A stretch of DNA of 64,000 bases from Fulvimarina manganoxydans (lineage in GTDB: Bacteria > Pseudomonadota > Alphaproteobacteria > Rhizobiales > Rhizobiaceae): contig NZ_FWXR01000013.1 of the NCBI RefSeq assembly GCF_900176465.1, forward strand, positions 1-64,000, in the 5' to 3' direction. The position numbers were made by a program, and so were the translations under genes. The notes below the pieces were generated by a model, which saw only the letters and a list, made by a program, of their open reading frames with translations, had not been told where the DNA came from and did no database searches. Of the stretch, positions 1 through 10,664 are shown in pieces (position 1 is the first letter of the stretch; each line of letters opens with the position of its first letter).

Positions 1-203
1 CTCCCACGGGCTTGGTGTCCCAAAGGTGCATCGGTCTTCCATCCGCCACCGCACTTGCCACTACAGCTTCAAATACGGCATTTGGGAAGTTACAAAGGTG
101 CCCGAAGGGCGGATGAGGGGGATATCTTCAGCGATATCAGGGTTTTCGCCGATCGGCATCTCTCCTGTAAAAGCCGCGGCCGCCCCCTCATCGCCTGCCG
201 GCA

Positions 204-224
204 CTTCTCCCCACGGGGGAGAAG
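204..224. repeat. RIME-like intergenic palindrome
   Basis: CTTCTCCCC and GGGGAGAAG form a perfect 9-bp inverted repeat around a 3-base loop. It is preceded by a CCTGCCGG-containing flank. This layout resembles the abundant intergenic mosaic palindromes (RIME) of rhizobia. The hairpin is seen directly; the family assignment is from memory of the typical motif. A related element lies at 25565-25584. Confidence 0.55.
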
Positions 225-246
225 CCGAAGCGTCCAAGGACGGGTC

Positions 247-552
247 TTAACCGTCAGCGAGACAATGTGTGAATCTCGTAGGTCCCCATACCGAGAATTC
301 AGTGCGGCGTTCTAACCGACTGGAATAATGCATGAATTTTATTCTGAACCGTTTTTGGGCGGCGCCAAGTCTGGATTCTCGGCACGGCGGCCGAGAATGA
401 CGAAGCGTCGAAGTTGTCGGCTCCACAATCAGGTCGCCGCCCGCGTTCAAGCGGAGTGTCATGTACTCTGAATCGGGATCGCCATTCCGCTCCAAGTGTT
501 TGTTTTGACGCATGATATGAGCCAAAAAGTCGAACAACCTTTTGGCGTCCAC
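247..552 (-). CDS. Possible small hypothetical protein just after the kinase stop
   Basis: A 101-codon frame with a GTG start begins two bases after the stop codon of the upstream kinase and runs in the same direction, so it would be the next gene of that transcript. The first 45 residues look protein-like (amphipathic start, then an acidic DPDSEY stretch). The C-terminal half is rich in Arg and Ser with no recognisable pattern. Third-codon GC is lower than in neighbouring genes and no spaced Shine-Dalgarno precedes the start. It could equally be a chance frame; no function is proposed. Confidence 0.2.
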   Translation of the reverse strand: MDAKRLFDFLAHIMRQNKHLERNGDPDSEYMTLRLNAGGDLIVEPTTSTLRHSRPPCRESRLGAAQKRFRIKFMHYSSRLERRTEFSVWGPTRFTHCLADG

Positions 553-554
553 CT

Positions 555-3050
555 TTACCCAGCCGCCGCCTCGATCGGGTCGAGAACGTCGCGGATCTTC
601 ACGGCAAGCTGCTCGATGCTGAAGGGCTTCTGGATGAGATGGGTGCCGGGATCGAGCACGCCGTTATGGACGATGGCGTTGCGGGTGAAGCCGGTGGTGA
701 ACAGCACCTTGAGCCCCGGGCGCCGCTGAAGCGCGAGCTTGGCGAGTTCCCCGCCCGTCATGCCCGGCATGACGACGTCGGTGAAGAGAAGGTCGATGTC
801 GTCGCGCTCTTCAATGATCTTGAGGCCGGCCGCCCCGTTCGGCGCCTGCAACACGGTGTAGCCAAGCTCGATCAAGGCTTCGACCGAAAAGGCGCGGACC
901 CGCTCGTCGTCCTCGACCACGAGCACCACATCCTCGCTCATCCCGCGTGGTGCGGTCTCGGTGACGGTGCTCGGCCTGTTCGCGGTCTCCTCGCCGTAAT
1001 AACGCGGGAGATAGATCTTGATCGTCGTGCCCTGGCCGATCTCCGAATAGATCTTCACATGGCCGCCGGACTGGCGAACGAAGCCGAAGACCTGGCTGAG
1101 GCCGAGCCCCGTGCCCTTGCCGACGGCTTTCGTGGTGAAGAACGGGTCGAAGGCCTTGGCGAGAACCTCCTCGCTCATGCCCGAGCCTGTGTCGGTCAGA
1201 GCGATCAGCACATATTGGCCCGGCTTGGTGGCATTCTCCTGGGCATAGGCGTCGTCGAGATGGGCGTTCGCCGTCTCGATGGTCAGCTGTCCGCCCTCCG
1301 CCATCGCGTCGCGGGCATTGACGGCGAGATTGAGGACGGCCTGTTCCAGCTGGACGGCGTCGGCATGGGTCTTCCACAGACCGGCGGCGAGCACGGTCTC
1401 GACGACGATCTGCTCGCCGATCGTGCGGGTGAGGATCTCGCTCATCCCGGCGACCATGCGGTTCGGATCGATGACCTCCGGCGAGAGCGGCTGGCGCCGG
1501 GAGAAGGCGAGGAGCCGATGGGTGAGGGCAGCCGCCTTGTTGGCGCTGTCGCGCGCCGCCTCGATATAGCGCTCCACATCGGTTTCGCCGCGCTTCAGCC
1601 GCCGTTCCAGAAGGTTGAGGCCGCCGAGAATCACCGCGAGCATATTGTTGAAGTCGTGGGCGATGCCGCCGGTCAGTTGGCCGACCGCCTCCATCTTCTG
1701 GGCCTGGCGCAACTCCTCCTCGGCCTGCATCAAGGCGGCGGTGCGCTCTTTAACGGCCCTTTCCAATTCTTCGCGTGAGCGTGCCAGCACCTCCCGCGCG
1801 TCGACGATCTCCTGAATGTCGGTGCAGGTGCCGAACCAGCGCGTAACGGCACCTTGCTCGTCCCGCACCGCCTGGGCACGGCCGAGCACCCAGCGATAGT
1901 GGCCGGATCGGTGCCGCAGCCGATATTCGATGTGATAGGGCTCGCCGGTCTGAAGACAGTGTTCCCACACGGCCCAGGCCCGATCCTGGTCGTCGGGATG
2001 GAACATGCCGTTCCACTCCTCGCCATCGGTCGAGCCCTCGGGCACCCCGGTAAAGTCATACCAGCGCTGATTGTAATAGTCGTGATAGCCGTCCGGCCGC
2101 GTCGACCAGATCATTTGATCGATCGAGTCGACGATCGCCTGGAACCGCTCCTCGCTCGCCCGTAGAGCGTTTTCGGCTTCCACCCGGTCGGAAATGTCGA
2201 TCGAGATGCCGGGAAAGCGCAAGGGCGTCCCGTCGGGGGCAAGTGTACAGCGCCCCTGGGCCGAAACCCAGCGCAGGCTGCCATCGGCTTGCGTCAGCCG
2301 GTATTCCTCGGCGAAACGTTCGCCGGTCTTCAAGGCATGCTCGATCGCCTCCCTTACACGGGGAAGATCGTCCGGATGAATGCCGCTGAAGAAGTCCTTG
2401 ACCGAACTGCCCTTCGCGGCGAGCTCCGGGTCGACGCCATAGAGCCGGGCGAAACGGGCGTCGGAGGTGATCTTGTCGTTGACGACGTCCCAATCCCAGG
2501 TGCCGATACTGTTGACCGCACCGAGCGCGTATTCGAGCCGTTCCTCGCTGGCGCGCAAGGCTCGTTCGGCATTGAGCCGCGCGGTCGTCTCGTTGCCCTG
2601 GTTGAAGATGCCGAGAACCTCTGCGCCGGTCTGGTCGAAAAGCGGCGTGAAATCATAGTCCCAGCGGGTGTTCTGGACCCGCCCGCCGCGCTGCATGGGC
2701 AGCATCTGATCCTTGACGCTGAACCCCTCGCCACTGGTCAAGACATTTGTCAGCTGGGACTCGATCACATGCCAGATATCGGCCCAGACCTCGCGCGCGG
2801 GGCGTCCGAGCGCCCAGGGGTGCTTTTCACCGGCGATCGGCGCCCAGGCGTCGTTATAGAGGAGGCGAAGCTCCGACCCCCAATAGATCGCGGTCGGAAT
2901 TTGGGTGTTGAGGCAGAGATTGAGCGCCATTTTGAGGGTCGGAGGCCAGGATGTGGTCGGGCCCAAGGCGGTTGCCGACCAATCCATCGCCCGCATGCGT
3001 TCGCCGAGCTCACCCCCGCCGGCAAGGAACTGCTTGTCCATGAAACTCAT
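555..3050 (-). CDS. PAS-domain hybrid sensor histidine kinase with C-terminal receiver
   Basis: An 831-residue soluble two-component sensor. An N-terminal sensor region of the type common in Hyphomicrobiales kinases (about 15-155) is followed by two PAS/PAC units (about 165-295 and 300-420), each ending in a DISD/TDIQ-type boundary. A short coiled coil leads to the HisKA domain, with the H-box GGIAHDFNN and phospho-acceptor His465. The ATPase domain shows the N-box [10 protein letters not shown] (574-583), the G1 box DTGSGM (620-625) and the G2 box GKGTGLGLS (644-652). The receiver domain begins near 705 with acidic Asp713/714, phospho-acceptor Asp758 in DVVMPGMTG and Lys808. There are no membrane segments and no LOV-type cysteine motif, so the signal is probably cytoplasmic. 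No response regulator gene is adjacent. A start three codons in (3041) is an alternative. Confidence 0.9.
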   Translation of the reverse strand: MSFMDKQFLAGGGELGERMRAMDWSATALGPTTSWPPTLKMALNLCLNTQIPTAIYWGSELRLLYNDAWAPIAGEKHPWALGRPAREVWADIWHVIESQLTNVLTSGEGFSVKDQMLPMQRGGRVQNTRWDYDFTPLFDQTGAEVLGIFNQGNETTARLNAERALRASEERLEYALGAVNSIGTWDWDVVNDKITSDARFARLYGVDPELAAKGSSVKDFFSGIHPDDLPRVREAIEHALKTGERFAEEYRLTQADGSLRWVSAQGRCTLAPDGTPLRFPGISIDISDRVEAENALRASEERFQAIVDSIDQMIWSTRPDGYHDYYNQRWYDFTGVPEGSTDGEEWNGMFHPDDQDRAWAVWEHCLQTGEPYHIEYRLRHRSGHYRWVLGRAQAVRDEQGAVTRWFGTCTDIQEIVDAREVLARSREELERAVKERTAALMQAEEELRQAQKMEAVGQLTGGIAHDFNNMLAVILGGLNLLERRLKRGETDVERYIEAARDSANKAAALTHRLLAFSRRQPLSPEVIDPNRMVAGMSEILTRTIGEQIVVETVLAAGLWKTHADAVQLEQAVLNLAVNARDAMAEGGQLTIETANAHLDDAYAQENATKPGQYVLIALTDTGSGMSEEVLAKAFDPFFTTKAVGKGTGLGLSQVFGFVRQSGGHVKIYSEIGQGTTIKIYLPRYYGEETANRPSTVTETAPRGMSEDVVLVVEDDERVRAFSVEALIELGYTVLQAPNGAAGLKIIEERDDIDLLFTDVVMPGMTGGELAKLALQRRPGLKVLFTTGFTRNAIVHNGVLDPGTHLIQKPFSIEQLAVKIRDVLDPIEAAAG

Positions 3051-3361
3051 CCTGGCCTGAGGCGAAGGGTTTTAGAGCGAGCGTCGATTTCGTCCACTCC
3101 TGTTATCATCGCCTTCCCCATATCCGATTAACGGCTCTCGCCACCTGCTGCGACAGGGTGCCCGAGATGCGCGGAGGTGTGTTCGGGATGACGAGCGGCC
3201 CCGGCTTCGTCTATGTCTGTCGCCCGAAAGGCTCGGCCGCAGGGCACGAGGTGAGCTGCTTCGAGGCGTCGTCGCGCGTGCCCCGGTCGGGATGTCGTGC
3301 CTGAGATTGGGGACCGATCATCACCTTTGCCGCACCATCGGGCTCCGCGAACGCCGCCCTT
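3051..3361. other. Gap between divergent kinase and ABC permease genes
   Basis: This 311-bp stretch must contain the promoters of both divergent genes. I looked for a periplasmic binding-protein gene, which normally precedes a YnjC-type permease, and did not find one. Only a short frame of about 45 codons (from about 3167) is open, and it has no signal peptide or family pattern. No clear hairpin or operator is seen. Confidence 0.4.
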
Positions 3362-5056
3362 ATGCGCCTCCTGCCCTTCGCGATCGCCAGCCTTTTGGCG
3401 CTTCCCGTCGCGGTGGGGCTGACGGGCGTCGTCCTCCCCGCCTTCGGCTATCTCCCGGCCCTTGGCGGTGAGACGCTGTCCCTCGCGCCCTTTCGCGCGC
3501 TCCTCGCGCAGCCCTCGCTCCTGACCTCCCTCGCTCTGTCGCTGACGGCGGGGCTTGTGACGACACTAATCTCCGTCCTGGCCGTGGCGCTGTTTTTGGC
3601 CGCCTTTTCCGGCACGCGGCTCCTTGCGCGAACGCGGCGCGTTCTTGGGCCGCTTCTCGCCATTCCCCATGCGGCGGCCGCTTTCGGACTCGCCTTCCTG
3701 ATCGCCCCGTCCGGCCTTTTCTTTCGTCTCGCCGCGGGACCGTTGGGGCTCGATGCGCCCCCCGACCTCCTCATCGTCGGGGATCCCTTCGCGCTCTCCT
3801 TGATGGCGGGGTTGATCGTCAAGGAAATCCCCTTCCTCCTTCTCGTCGCCTTCGCGGCGCTTCCCCAGGCCGATCCCGCACGGCGCCTGATGGTCGCCCG
3901 TTCCCTCGGCTATGGACGGGTGGCGGGCTTTCTCTTTGCGGTTTGGCCGGCGGTCTATCGCCAGATCCGCCTGCCGGTTCTCGCGGTTGCCGCCTATGCC
4001 TCCTCGGTGGTCGACGTGGCACTCATTCTCGGACCCTCCGTGCCGCCGCCGCTTGCCGTCCGACTTTTGACCTGGATGGGCGATCCGGACCTCTCCATGC
4101 GCTTTCTCGCCTCGGCCGGCGCGCTCTGCCAGCTGGCGGTCACGGCCCTTGTGCTTCTTCTTTGGATCATGCTCGAACGCGCCGGCCGCCGGCTCTGCGA
4201 GACGGCGGCGCAGGGCGGGAAGCGGCTGAGCCGGGATCGCGCCGCCCGTTCGCTCGCCGGACTGCCCGTCCTCACGTCGACCCTTGCCCTGACGCTCGGC
4301 CTCCTCATGCTGGGCCTCTGGTCTTTCGCCGGCTTCTGGCGTTTTCCCGACATTCTGCCGCCGAGCCTCAGTGTGCGAAGCTGGGAGCGGGCGATGGGGC
4401 GGATCGACGAGCCGCTTCTGACCACCTTCATCGTGGCGATCGCGGCTGCTGTCATAGCCCTCATTCTGGTGGCGGCCATGCTGGAGGGCGTCCGCCTTTC
4501 GCGGCCGCGACTGGCCGGCGAGCGTCCGGTCCTGCCGGCTCTCATCGCCGGCCTTCTCTATCTGCCGCTGATCGTGCCGCAGATCGCCTTCGTCTTCGGC
4601 CTGCAGATCTTCGCGCTCGTTCTCGACCTCGAACCGTCCCCCGGCCTGTTGATCGCGGTTCATCTGATCTTCGTCGTGCCCTATGTGGCGCTGGCGCTCG
4701 CGGGCCCCTGGTTCGCCCTCGATCCGCGTTTCGAGGCGGTGGCGGCAAGCCTCGGCCATCGTCGGATCGCTGCCCTTTCGCGCATCCGACTGCCGATGCT
4801 TCTCGGCCCCATCCTCACCGCGCTCGCCATCGGCTTCGCCGTTTCGGTCGGCCAATATCTGCCGACGCTCCTCATCGGCGCCGGGCGCCTGCCGACCATC
4901 ACCACGGAGGCGGTGGCGCTCGCCTCGGGCGGCGACCGGCGCGTGATCGGGGTTTATGCGCTCTTGCAGACGCTCCTGCCGGCGCTGGTCTTTCTCATGG
5001 CAACGCTTCTGCCCGGCTTGGCATTTCGCAAACGGCGCGCCATGAGGGGCGCATGA
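3362..5056 (+). CDS. ABC transporter permease, fused double-module (YnjC/ThiP type)
   Basis: A 564-residue, very hydrophobic inner-membrane protein with about 12 predicted membrane segments, arranged as two tandem permease modules (about 1-285 and 305-560). This duplicated layout is typical of ThiP and YnjC, where one polypeptide supplies both halves of the channel. A cytoplasmic coupling loop is visible in each half, for example RLMVARSLGYGR and EAVAASLGHRR. The stop overlaps the ATG of the ATPase gene in an ATGA, showing translational coupling. The start lacks a strong ribosome binding site but no better in-frame start exists, because a stop lies 18 codons upstream. The family transports thiamine or related compounds; the substrate here is unknown and no binding protein is encoded beside it. 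Confidence 0.82.
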   Translation: MRLLPFAIASLLALPVAVGLTGVVLPAFGYLPALGGETLSLAPFRALLAQPSLLTSLALSLTAGLVTTLISVLAVALFLAAFSGTRLLARTRRVLGPLLAIPHAAAAFGLAFLIAPSGLFFRLAAGPLGLDAPPDLLIVGDPFALSLMAGLIVKEIPFLLLVAFAALPQADPARRLMVARSLGYGRVAGFLFAVWPAVYRQIRLPVLAVAAYASSVVDVALILGPSVPPPLAVRLLTWMGDPDLSMRFLASAGALCQLAVTALVLLLWIMLERAGRRLCETAAQGGKRLSRDRAARSLAGLPVLTSTLALTLGLLMLGLWSFAGFWRFPDILPPSLSVRSWERAMGRIDEPLLTTFIVAIAAAVIALILVAAMLEGVRLSRPRLAGERPVLPALIAGLLYLPLIVPQIAFVFGLQIFALVLDLEPSPGLLIAVHLIFVVPYVALALAGPWFALDPRFEAVAASLGHRRIAALSRIRLPMLLGPILTALAIGFAVSVGQYLPTLLIGAGRLPTITTEAVALASGGDRRVIGVYALLQTLLPALVFLMATLLPGLAFRKRRAMRGA

Positions 5057-5718
5057 CGTCTCTTCCCGGCCTTCATCTCGACGCCGTCGCGATCTTTCTC
5101 GGCGATCGCCGGCTCCTCAGCCTCGATCGCGCGATCGCGCCGGGCGAGACCTTAAGCGTCATGGGACCATCCGGCTCGGGGAAATCGACGCTCTTTGCCT
5201 TCATCGCCGGCTTTCTCGATCCGGCCTTTCGGGCTGAAGGGCGGGTCCTCCTGGCCGGTGAGCCGATTTCGGACCGCCCACCCGAAGCCCGCCATGTGGG
5301 GCTTCTGTTCCAGGATGCGCTGCTCTTTCCCCATATGTCCGTGGGCGGCAATCTCCTGTTCGCCGTTCCGAGCCACGTGAAGGGCCGGGCCGAACGCCGG
5401 AGCCGGGCCGAGGCGATGCTGGGGCGGGTGGGGCTCGCAGGCGACTTCGAGGCCGATCCGGCAACGCTTTCGGGCGGCCAGGCCGCCCGCGTGGCGCTCG
5501 CTCGAACGCTCATTGCCGAGCCCCGCGCCCTGCTTCTCGACGAACCGTTTTCGCGCCTCGATGCGCCCTTGCGGCGTTCGATGCGCGATCTCGTCTTCGG
5601 GCTCGTCGCCGAGCGGCGGATACCCGGCCTTCTCGTCACCCACGACCGGGAGGATGCGGAGGCCGCCGGTGGCCCGATCGTCGAACTCGGCGCCTGCGGC
5701 GAGGAGATGTCGGCGTGA
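5053..5718 (+). CDS. ABC transporter ATP-binding protein (YnjD type)
   Basis: A 221-residue nucleotide-binding subunit that pairs with the preceding permease. Walker A is GPSGSGKST (residues 38-46), the Q-loop is FQDALLFPHM, the signature is LSGGQAARVALART, Walker B is ALLLDEPFSRLD, and the switch histidine is in VTHDREDA. It is short, lacking the C-terminal regulatory domain of MalK or PotA, as expected for YnjD/ThiQ. The start is taken at the ATGA overlap with the permease; the frame continues open far upstream but that part is only the permease gene read in another frame. Its stop overlaps the GTG start of hrpB, so all three genes may share one transcript. Confidence 0.85.
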   Translation: MTSLPGLHLDAVAIFLGDRRLLSLDRAIAPGETLSVMGPSGSGKSTLFAFIAGFLDPAFRAEGRVLLAGEPISDRPPEARHVGLLFQDALLFPHMSVGGNLLFAVPSHVKGRAERRSRAEAMLGRVGLAGDFEADPATLSGGQAARVALARTLIAEPRALLLDEPFSRLDAPLRRSMRDLVFGLVAERRIPGLLVTHDREDAEAAGGPIVELGACGEEMSA

Positions 5719-8198
5719 CGGCCGCTTCCCCGCTTCCCACCCTGCCGGTCTCGGCCGTCCTTCCCGATCTGGCGCAAGCGCTGGAGAAGGCCCAGGCCGC
5801 TGTCCTCGTCGCCCCGCCCGGCGCCGGCAAGACGACGCTCGCGCCGCTCCATCTTCTGAACGCCTCCTTCATGGGGGACGGCAAGATCATTCTCGTCGAG
5901 CCGCGGCGCCTCGCCGCGCGCGCCTCGGCCCGGCGCATGGCCGAGATCCTTGGCGAGAGCATCAGTGAGACGGTCGGCTGGCGCATGCGGCTCGACACCA
6001 AGGTCTCCGCCCGCACGCGGATCGAGGTCGTTACCGAAGGCGTGTTCTCGCGGATGATCCTGTCCGACCCGGAGCTTTCCGGCATCTCCCTCGTCATCTT
6101 CGACGAGTTTCACGAGCGCTCCCTCGATGGCGATTTTAGTCTGGCGCTTTGCCTCGACGTGCAAGGGGCCTTGCGGGAGGATTTGCGCATCCTCGTCATG
6201 TCGGCGACGATCGACGGGGCGCGGGTCGCCGCGCTTCTGAAGGGCGCGCCCGTCATCGAAAGCGAAGGACGCGCCTTTCCGGTCGAGATCCGCCATCGCG
6301 ACCGGGCCGGAACCGAGGCGATCGAGGATGCGATGGCCGCCGCGATCCGAGAGGCCCTGGCGGAGGAGACGGGCTCGATCCTTGCCTTCCTGCCGGGCCA
6401 GCGGGAAATCCTGCGCGTCGCCGAACGGCTGGAGGGCCGCGTTCCGGCGGGCGTCGTCGTCGCCCCGCTCTATGGCGCCATGGAGGGCGCGGCCCAGGAT
6501 CTCGCGGTTCGTCCCGCCCCCCAAGGCACCCGAAAGATCGTGCTGGCGACGTCGATCGCCGAGACCTCGCTGACGATCGACGGCGTGCGCGTGGTCATCG
6601 ATTCCGGCCTCTCGCGCCAGCCGGTCTTCGAGCCGGCGACAGGGCTGTCGCGCCTTTCCACCGTCCTCGTCTCGAAGGCCTCCGCCGATCAGCGCGCGGG
6701 CCGCGCGGGGCGCACGCAGGCCGGCGTCGCGATCCGGCTCTGGCGGGCCGAACAGACGGCCGCGCTCGCCCCCTTCGATCCGCCGGAAATTCTCGCCGCC
6801 GATCTCTCGGGCCTCGTTCTCGACTGCGCCGCCTGGGGCCTTGCCGATCCTTCGGAACTCGCCTTTCTCGATCCCCCGCCGGAGCCGGCCGTCACGGAAG
6901 CCCGGCGGCTGCTCGTCTCGCTCGCAGCGCTCGGGGAAGACGGACGGCTGACGGAGATGGGCGAGGCGATGCGGGCGATGCCCTTGCCGCCGCGCCTGGC
7001 CCGCATGGTCGTCTCGGCTCCCGGTGAAGCCCGTCTTGATGCGGCGCGTCTCGCCGTCCTGATGACCGAGCGGGGCCTCGGCGGCAACGATACCGATCTT
7101 GCCGAGCGCCTGCGCCGCTTTCGCGCCGAGCGCTCGCCACGTGCGAAGGGCGCCGACGGTCTGGCGCGTCGGCTGGCCGAGACCGCAGGGCGCGCCAGTA
7201 TCGAACCCGATATGATTGCTGCCGAATACCCGCAAGATATCGGCGCGCTCCTCGCGCTCGCCTTTCCCGATCGCATCGCGATCCGGCGCGGGGCCGAGGG
7301 CGGTTTCGTGATGACCAATGGACGGGGCGGGCGGCTTGATCCCGCCGATCGTCTGGCCGGCGAACGCGCCCTCGTCGTCGCCGATCTTCAAGGCGAGGCC
7401 CGGGCGGCGCGCATTCTCTCCGCCGCCGCCTTGTCGGCCGACGCTCTCTCGGCCTATGTCGATCGCGACGGGCTCATCGAGGATGTCGCTCAGTTCGATA
7501 AGGCGGCAAAGGCGGTGCGCGCGCGGCGCGTCGAGCGGCTCGGCCGGATCGTTCTCTCCGAAGCCCCCTTGCCCAATCCGACGGGAGAGGCGGCGACCAA
7601 GGCCCTGATGGCGGGGATCGGCGAACTCGGCATGGGGAGACTGCCCTTCGACAAGGAGGGCGAGCGCCTGTTGCGGCGCCTGCGCTTTCTCGCCAAGGCC
7701 GATCCCGACATCTGGCCCGATCTCTCGGACGAAACCTTGCTCGCCGACCTTGACGATTGGCTCGCGCCCTTCGTGCCGGGCGCCACATCACTCGCCGACA
7801 TCTCCGAGGGGGCATTGCGCCAGGCGCTTCATGCCCTGGTGCCCGCCCCCCTTCAAGGCCGGCTCGACGACTTGGCGCCAACGCATTTCCATGCGCCTTC
7901 GGGAAGTCACGTGCCGATCCGCTATGACGAGGACCAGCCGGTTCTGTCCATCCGCGTTCAGGAGCTGTTCGGCCTGACGGCCCATCCGGCGATCGCAGGC
8001 GGGCGCCTGCCGCTGACGCTCGAGCTTTTATCGCCCGCCTATCGCCCGATCCAGATCACCCGCGATCTGCCGGGCTTCTGGGCCGGCTCCTGGGCCGATG
8101 TGCGCGCCGATCTTCGCGGTCGCTATCCCAAACACGAATGGCCGGAAGACCCGGCCAGTGCGGCAGCGACCGCACGGGCCAAGCCGCGCAAGGGGTAA
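5715..8198 (+). CDS. hrpB: ATP-dependent helicase HrpB
   Basis: An 827-residue DExH-box helicase of the HrpA/HrpB group, thought to act on RNA. Visible motifs are Walker A APPGAGKTT (33-41), motif II DEFH (130-133), motif III SAT (163-165), and motif VI QRAGRAGRTQAG near 326. The C-terminal third carries the HrpB-specific domain, including a region of the type LTLELLSPAYRPIQITRDLPGFW close to the end, and finishes in a basic tail. The GTG start overlaps the stop of the ABC ATPase gene (GTGA). The length matches the family (about 810-840). Its physiological role is poorly defined in most bacteria; the link to the transporter is probably only positional. Confidence 0.93.
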   Translation: MTAASPLPTLPVSAVLPDLAQALEKAQAAVLVAPPGAGKTTLAPLHLLNASFMGDGKIILVEPRRLAARASARRMAEILGESISETVGWRMRLDTKVSARTRIEVVTEGVFSRMILSDPELSGISLVIFDEFHERSLDGDFSLALCLDVQGALREDLRILVMSATIDGARVAALLKGAPVIESEGRAFPVEIRHRDRAGTEAIEDAMAAAIREALAEETGSILAFLPGQREILRVAERLEGRVPAGVVVAPLYGAMEGAAQDLAVRPAPQGTRKIVLATSIAETSLTIDGVRVVIDSGLSRQPVFEPATGLSRLSTVLVSKASADQRAGRAGRTQAGVAIRLWRAEQTAALAPFDPPEILAADLSGLVLDCAAWGLADPSELAFLDPPPEPAVTEARRLLVSLAALGEDGRLTEMGEAMRAMPLPPRLARMVVSAPGEARLDAARLAVLMTERGLGGNDTDLAERLRRFRAERSPRAKGADGLARRLAETAGRASIEPDMIAAEYPQDIGALLALAFPDRIAIRRGAEGGFVMTNGRGGRLDPADRLAGERALVVADLQGEARAARILSAAALSADALSAYVDRDGLIEDVAQFDKAAKAVRARRVERLGRIVLSEAPLPNPTGEAATKALMAGIGELGMGRLPFDKEGERLLRRLRFLAKADPDIWPDLSDETLLADLDDWLAPFVPGATSLADISEGALRQALHALVPAPLQGRLDDLAPTHFHAPSGSHVPIRYDEDQPVLSIRVQELFGLTAHPAIAGGRLPLTLELLSPAYRPIQITRDLPGFWAGSWADVRADLRGRYPKHEWPEDPASAAATARAKPRKG

Positions 8199-8250
8199 AG
8201 AACAGCTCGGCTCATTCTGGCCAAAGGACACACCGACCTGGCACGACGCC

Positions 8251-8646
8251 CTATTGGAAGCGACCGGCTCGCTGCAAGACTTCGGTCTTGTAGCCGTCGG
8301 GGTCCTCGATGAAGAAGAAGCGCCCGAGCGTCTGCCCGTTATGGGTGATCTCCTTGATGTCCTTCGGCGAGAGGCCCACCGATGACATCCGCGCATGTTC
8401 GGCGTCGAGATCGTCGACCGAGACCGCCATATGGCCATAGCCATTGCCGAGATCGTAAGGCTCGCTCGTGCCCTTGTTGACCGTCAGCTCAAGCTCGTGG
8501 GTCGCTTCCGCATTGGCGAGATAGATGAGGATGAAGCCGTCGAATTCGAAGCGATCGGCGATCTTCAGGCCGAACGCCTTGTCGTAGAATTCGACCGATC
8601 GCGCCTCGTCGAGAACGCGGATCATGGTGTGGATGAGTTTGGCCAC
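8251..8646 (-). CDS. gloA: Lactoylglutathione lyase (glyoxalase I)
   Basis: A 131-residue cytoplasmic metalloenzyme that isomerises the methylglyoxal-glutathione hemithioacetal to S-lactoylglutathione. The two beta-alpha-beta-beta-beta modules are evident. Metal-ligand candidates are His6 in the opening LIHTMIRV, the Glu in HELELTVN, the His in GYGHMAVSV, and the Glu in DGYKTEVLQ near the C-terminus. The repeated signature of FYDKAFGLK and FIEDPDGYK is typical. The gene is monocistronic and convergent with hrpB, and length and motifs are normal for the small bacterial Ni/Zn enzymes. Confidence 0.93.
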   Translation of the reverse strand: MAKLIHTMIRVLDEARSVEFYDKAFGLKIADRFEFDGFILIYLANAEATHELELTVNKGTSEPYDLGNGYGHMAVSVDDLDAEHARMSSVGLSPKDIKEITHNGQTLGRFFFIEDPDGYKTEVLQRAGRFQ

Positions 8647-8692
8647 GAAAGCTCCTTGCTGTGATTGCGGATGACGCTGTGCGCCCCGGACG

Positions 8693-9304
8693 TCACATGA
8701 AGCGCTCCAATTCGCGCATCAAGGCGCGGCGTTCGCGTTTGCCGTGGATTTGGTGAGTGACGACGCTGGCAGGCACGACGCGGACCCGGTCGGGTGTCTC
8801 ACGCACCACATCAAAGCGGCGGCGGGCGCCGACCGGCAGATATTCCGGCCCGTAGAGCGCAAGGACCGTCAATTCGAAGGATTGCACGTCGTCGGCCGCG
8901 ATCTCCTCGGAGCCTTCGGCAAGCTGCTGGATCAAGGCGTCGAAATGGCCGGCATCGAGATAGTGGCCGGTGTCGAGACTGCCCTGGCGCATGGCCGATC
9001 GCGGATCGGTGCCGAGATCGTCGGGGAGATCGCGCAGATCGGTCAGCTGCACCTTGCAGGAGCGCTCGCCATCGGACAGATCGGCGATCAGGCTCGACAC
9101 ATAGATCGGCTCGCGGCTCATATTGGTGATTAGGCAGCGCGCGGCGAGCCCCTGGCCGGCGCCCCGCGTGATGAGGATCGAGGAGCTGCGCTGGCGCCGA
9201 TAGCCGTTGAGAAGAAGCTGAAGATAGACCACCCAGACAAGCAGCATACCCGTATTGATGGCGACGTTGAGGATGTCCGTATGGGACGACAGGAATTCGA
9301 GCAT
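8693..9304 (-). CDS. Membrane-anchored hypothetical protein
   Basis: A 203-residue protein with one N-terminal membrane helix (about residues 12-31, VAINTGMLLVWVVYLQLLL). A short basic YRRQRSS stop-transfer follows, then a soluble cytoplasmic domain with beta-rich patterns (ILITRGAG, ARCLITNMS, EPIYVSSLIADL) and an acidic middle part. The start at 9304 is chosen because a GGAG lies at suitable distance; the frame is open further upstream to 9406 but without protein-like character. I do not recognise the family. It lies between gloA and the sugar operon and is probably an independent unit. Similar short anchored domains occur as unnamed proteins in Hyphomicrobiales; no function is proposed. 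Confidence 0.65.
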   Translation of the reverse strand: MLEFLSSHTDILNVAINTGMLLVWVVYLQLLLNGYRRQRSSSILITRGAGQGLAARCLITNMSREPIYVSSLIADLSDGERSCKVQLTDLRDLPDDLGTDPRSAMRQGSLDTGHYLDAGHFDALIQQLAEGSEEIAADDVQSFELTVLALYGPEYLPVGARRRFDVVRETPDRVRVVPASVVTHQIHGKRERRALMRELERFM

Positions 9305-9494
9305 CCCGCTTGGCTCCGTTCGATCGACCGATGTCGAGGACAAGATGGCCGTGGCGCTTCGGGCCCGGCTCGTCTTGGGAATGCCGCAGGAGGACGGATG
9401 ATCCATTTCGATCGTTCGTCGACCGAATTCCAGCGCTGGCGCGGGGCTTATCTTGAAGACCGTCCCGCGCTTGCGACGTCGTTACGGATGGCGC

Positions 9495-10607
<1,113 letters not shown>

Positions 10608-10664
10608 CCTCGATCCTCCCGTTTCGAAATCCCTGGAATCATCTCGTCTCGTAGCTGCGTGGGG

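Larger units (their letters stand above)
1..554. other. Mostly non-coding stretch downstream of the histidine kinase
   Basis: No convincing gene is seen on either strand. The stretch holds a rhizobial-type palindrome (204-224) and one weak small frame on the minus strand (247-552), both listed separately. The other open frames here have no ribosome binding site and no recognisable protein features. Confidence 0.5.

Noticed and set aside
639-1778. Long open frame antisense to the hybrid kinase
   Set aside because: It is the mirror of a high-GC coding gene, has no family pattern, and the kinase on the other strand has every catalytic motif.
555-3050. LOV-type light sensing by the hybrid kinase
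   Set aside because: The PAS domains lack the flavin-binding cysteine motif of LOV domains.
3051-3361. Degraded binding-protein gene upstream of the YnjC-type permease
   Set aside because: All three plus-strand frames were read; no signal peptide or binding-protein blocks are visible.
5073-7391. 772-codon frame on the minus strand across ynjD and hrpB
   Set aside because: Antisense shadow: it spans two well-supported plus-strand genes and is dominated by Arg, Gly and Asp without domain pattern.
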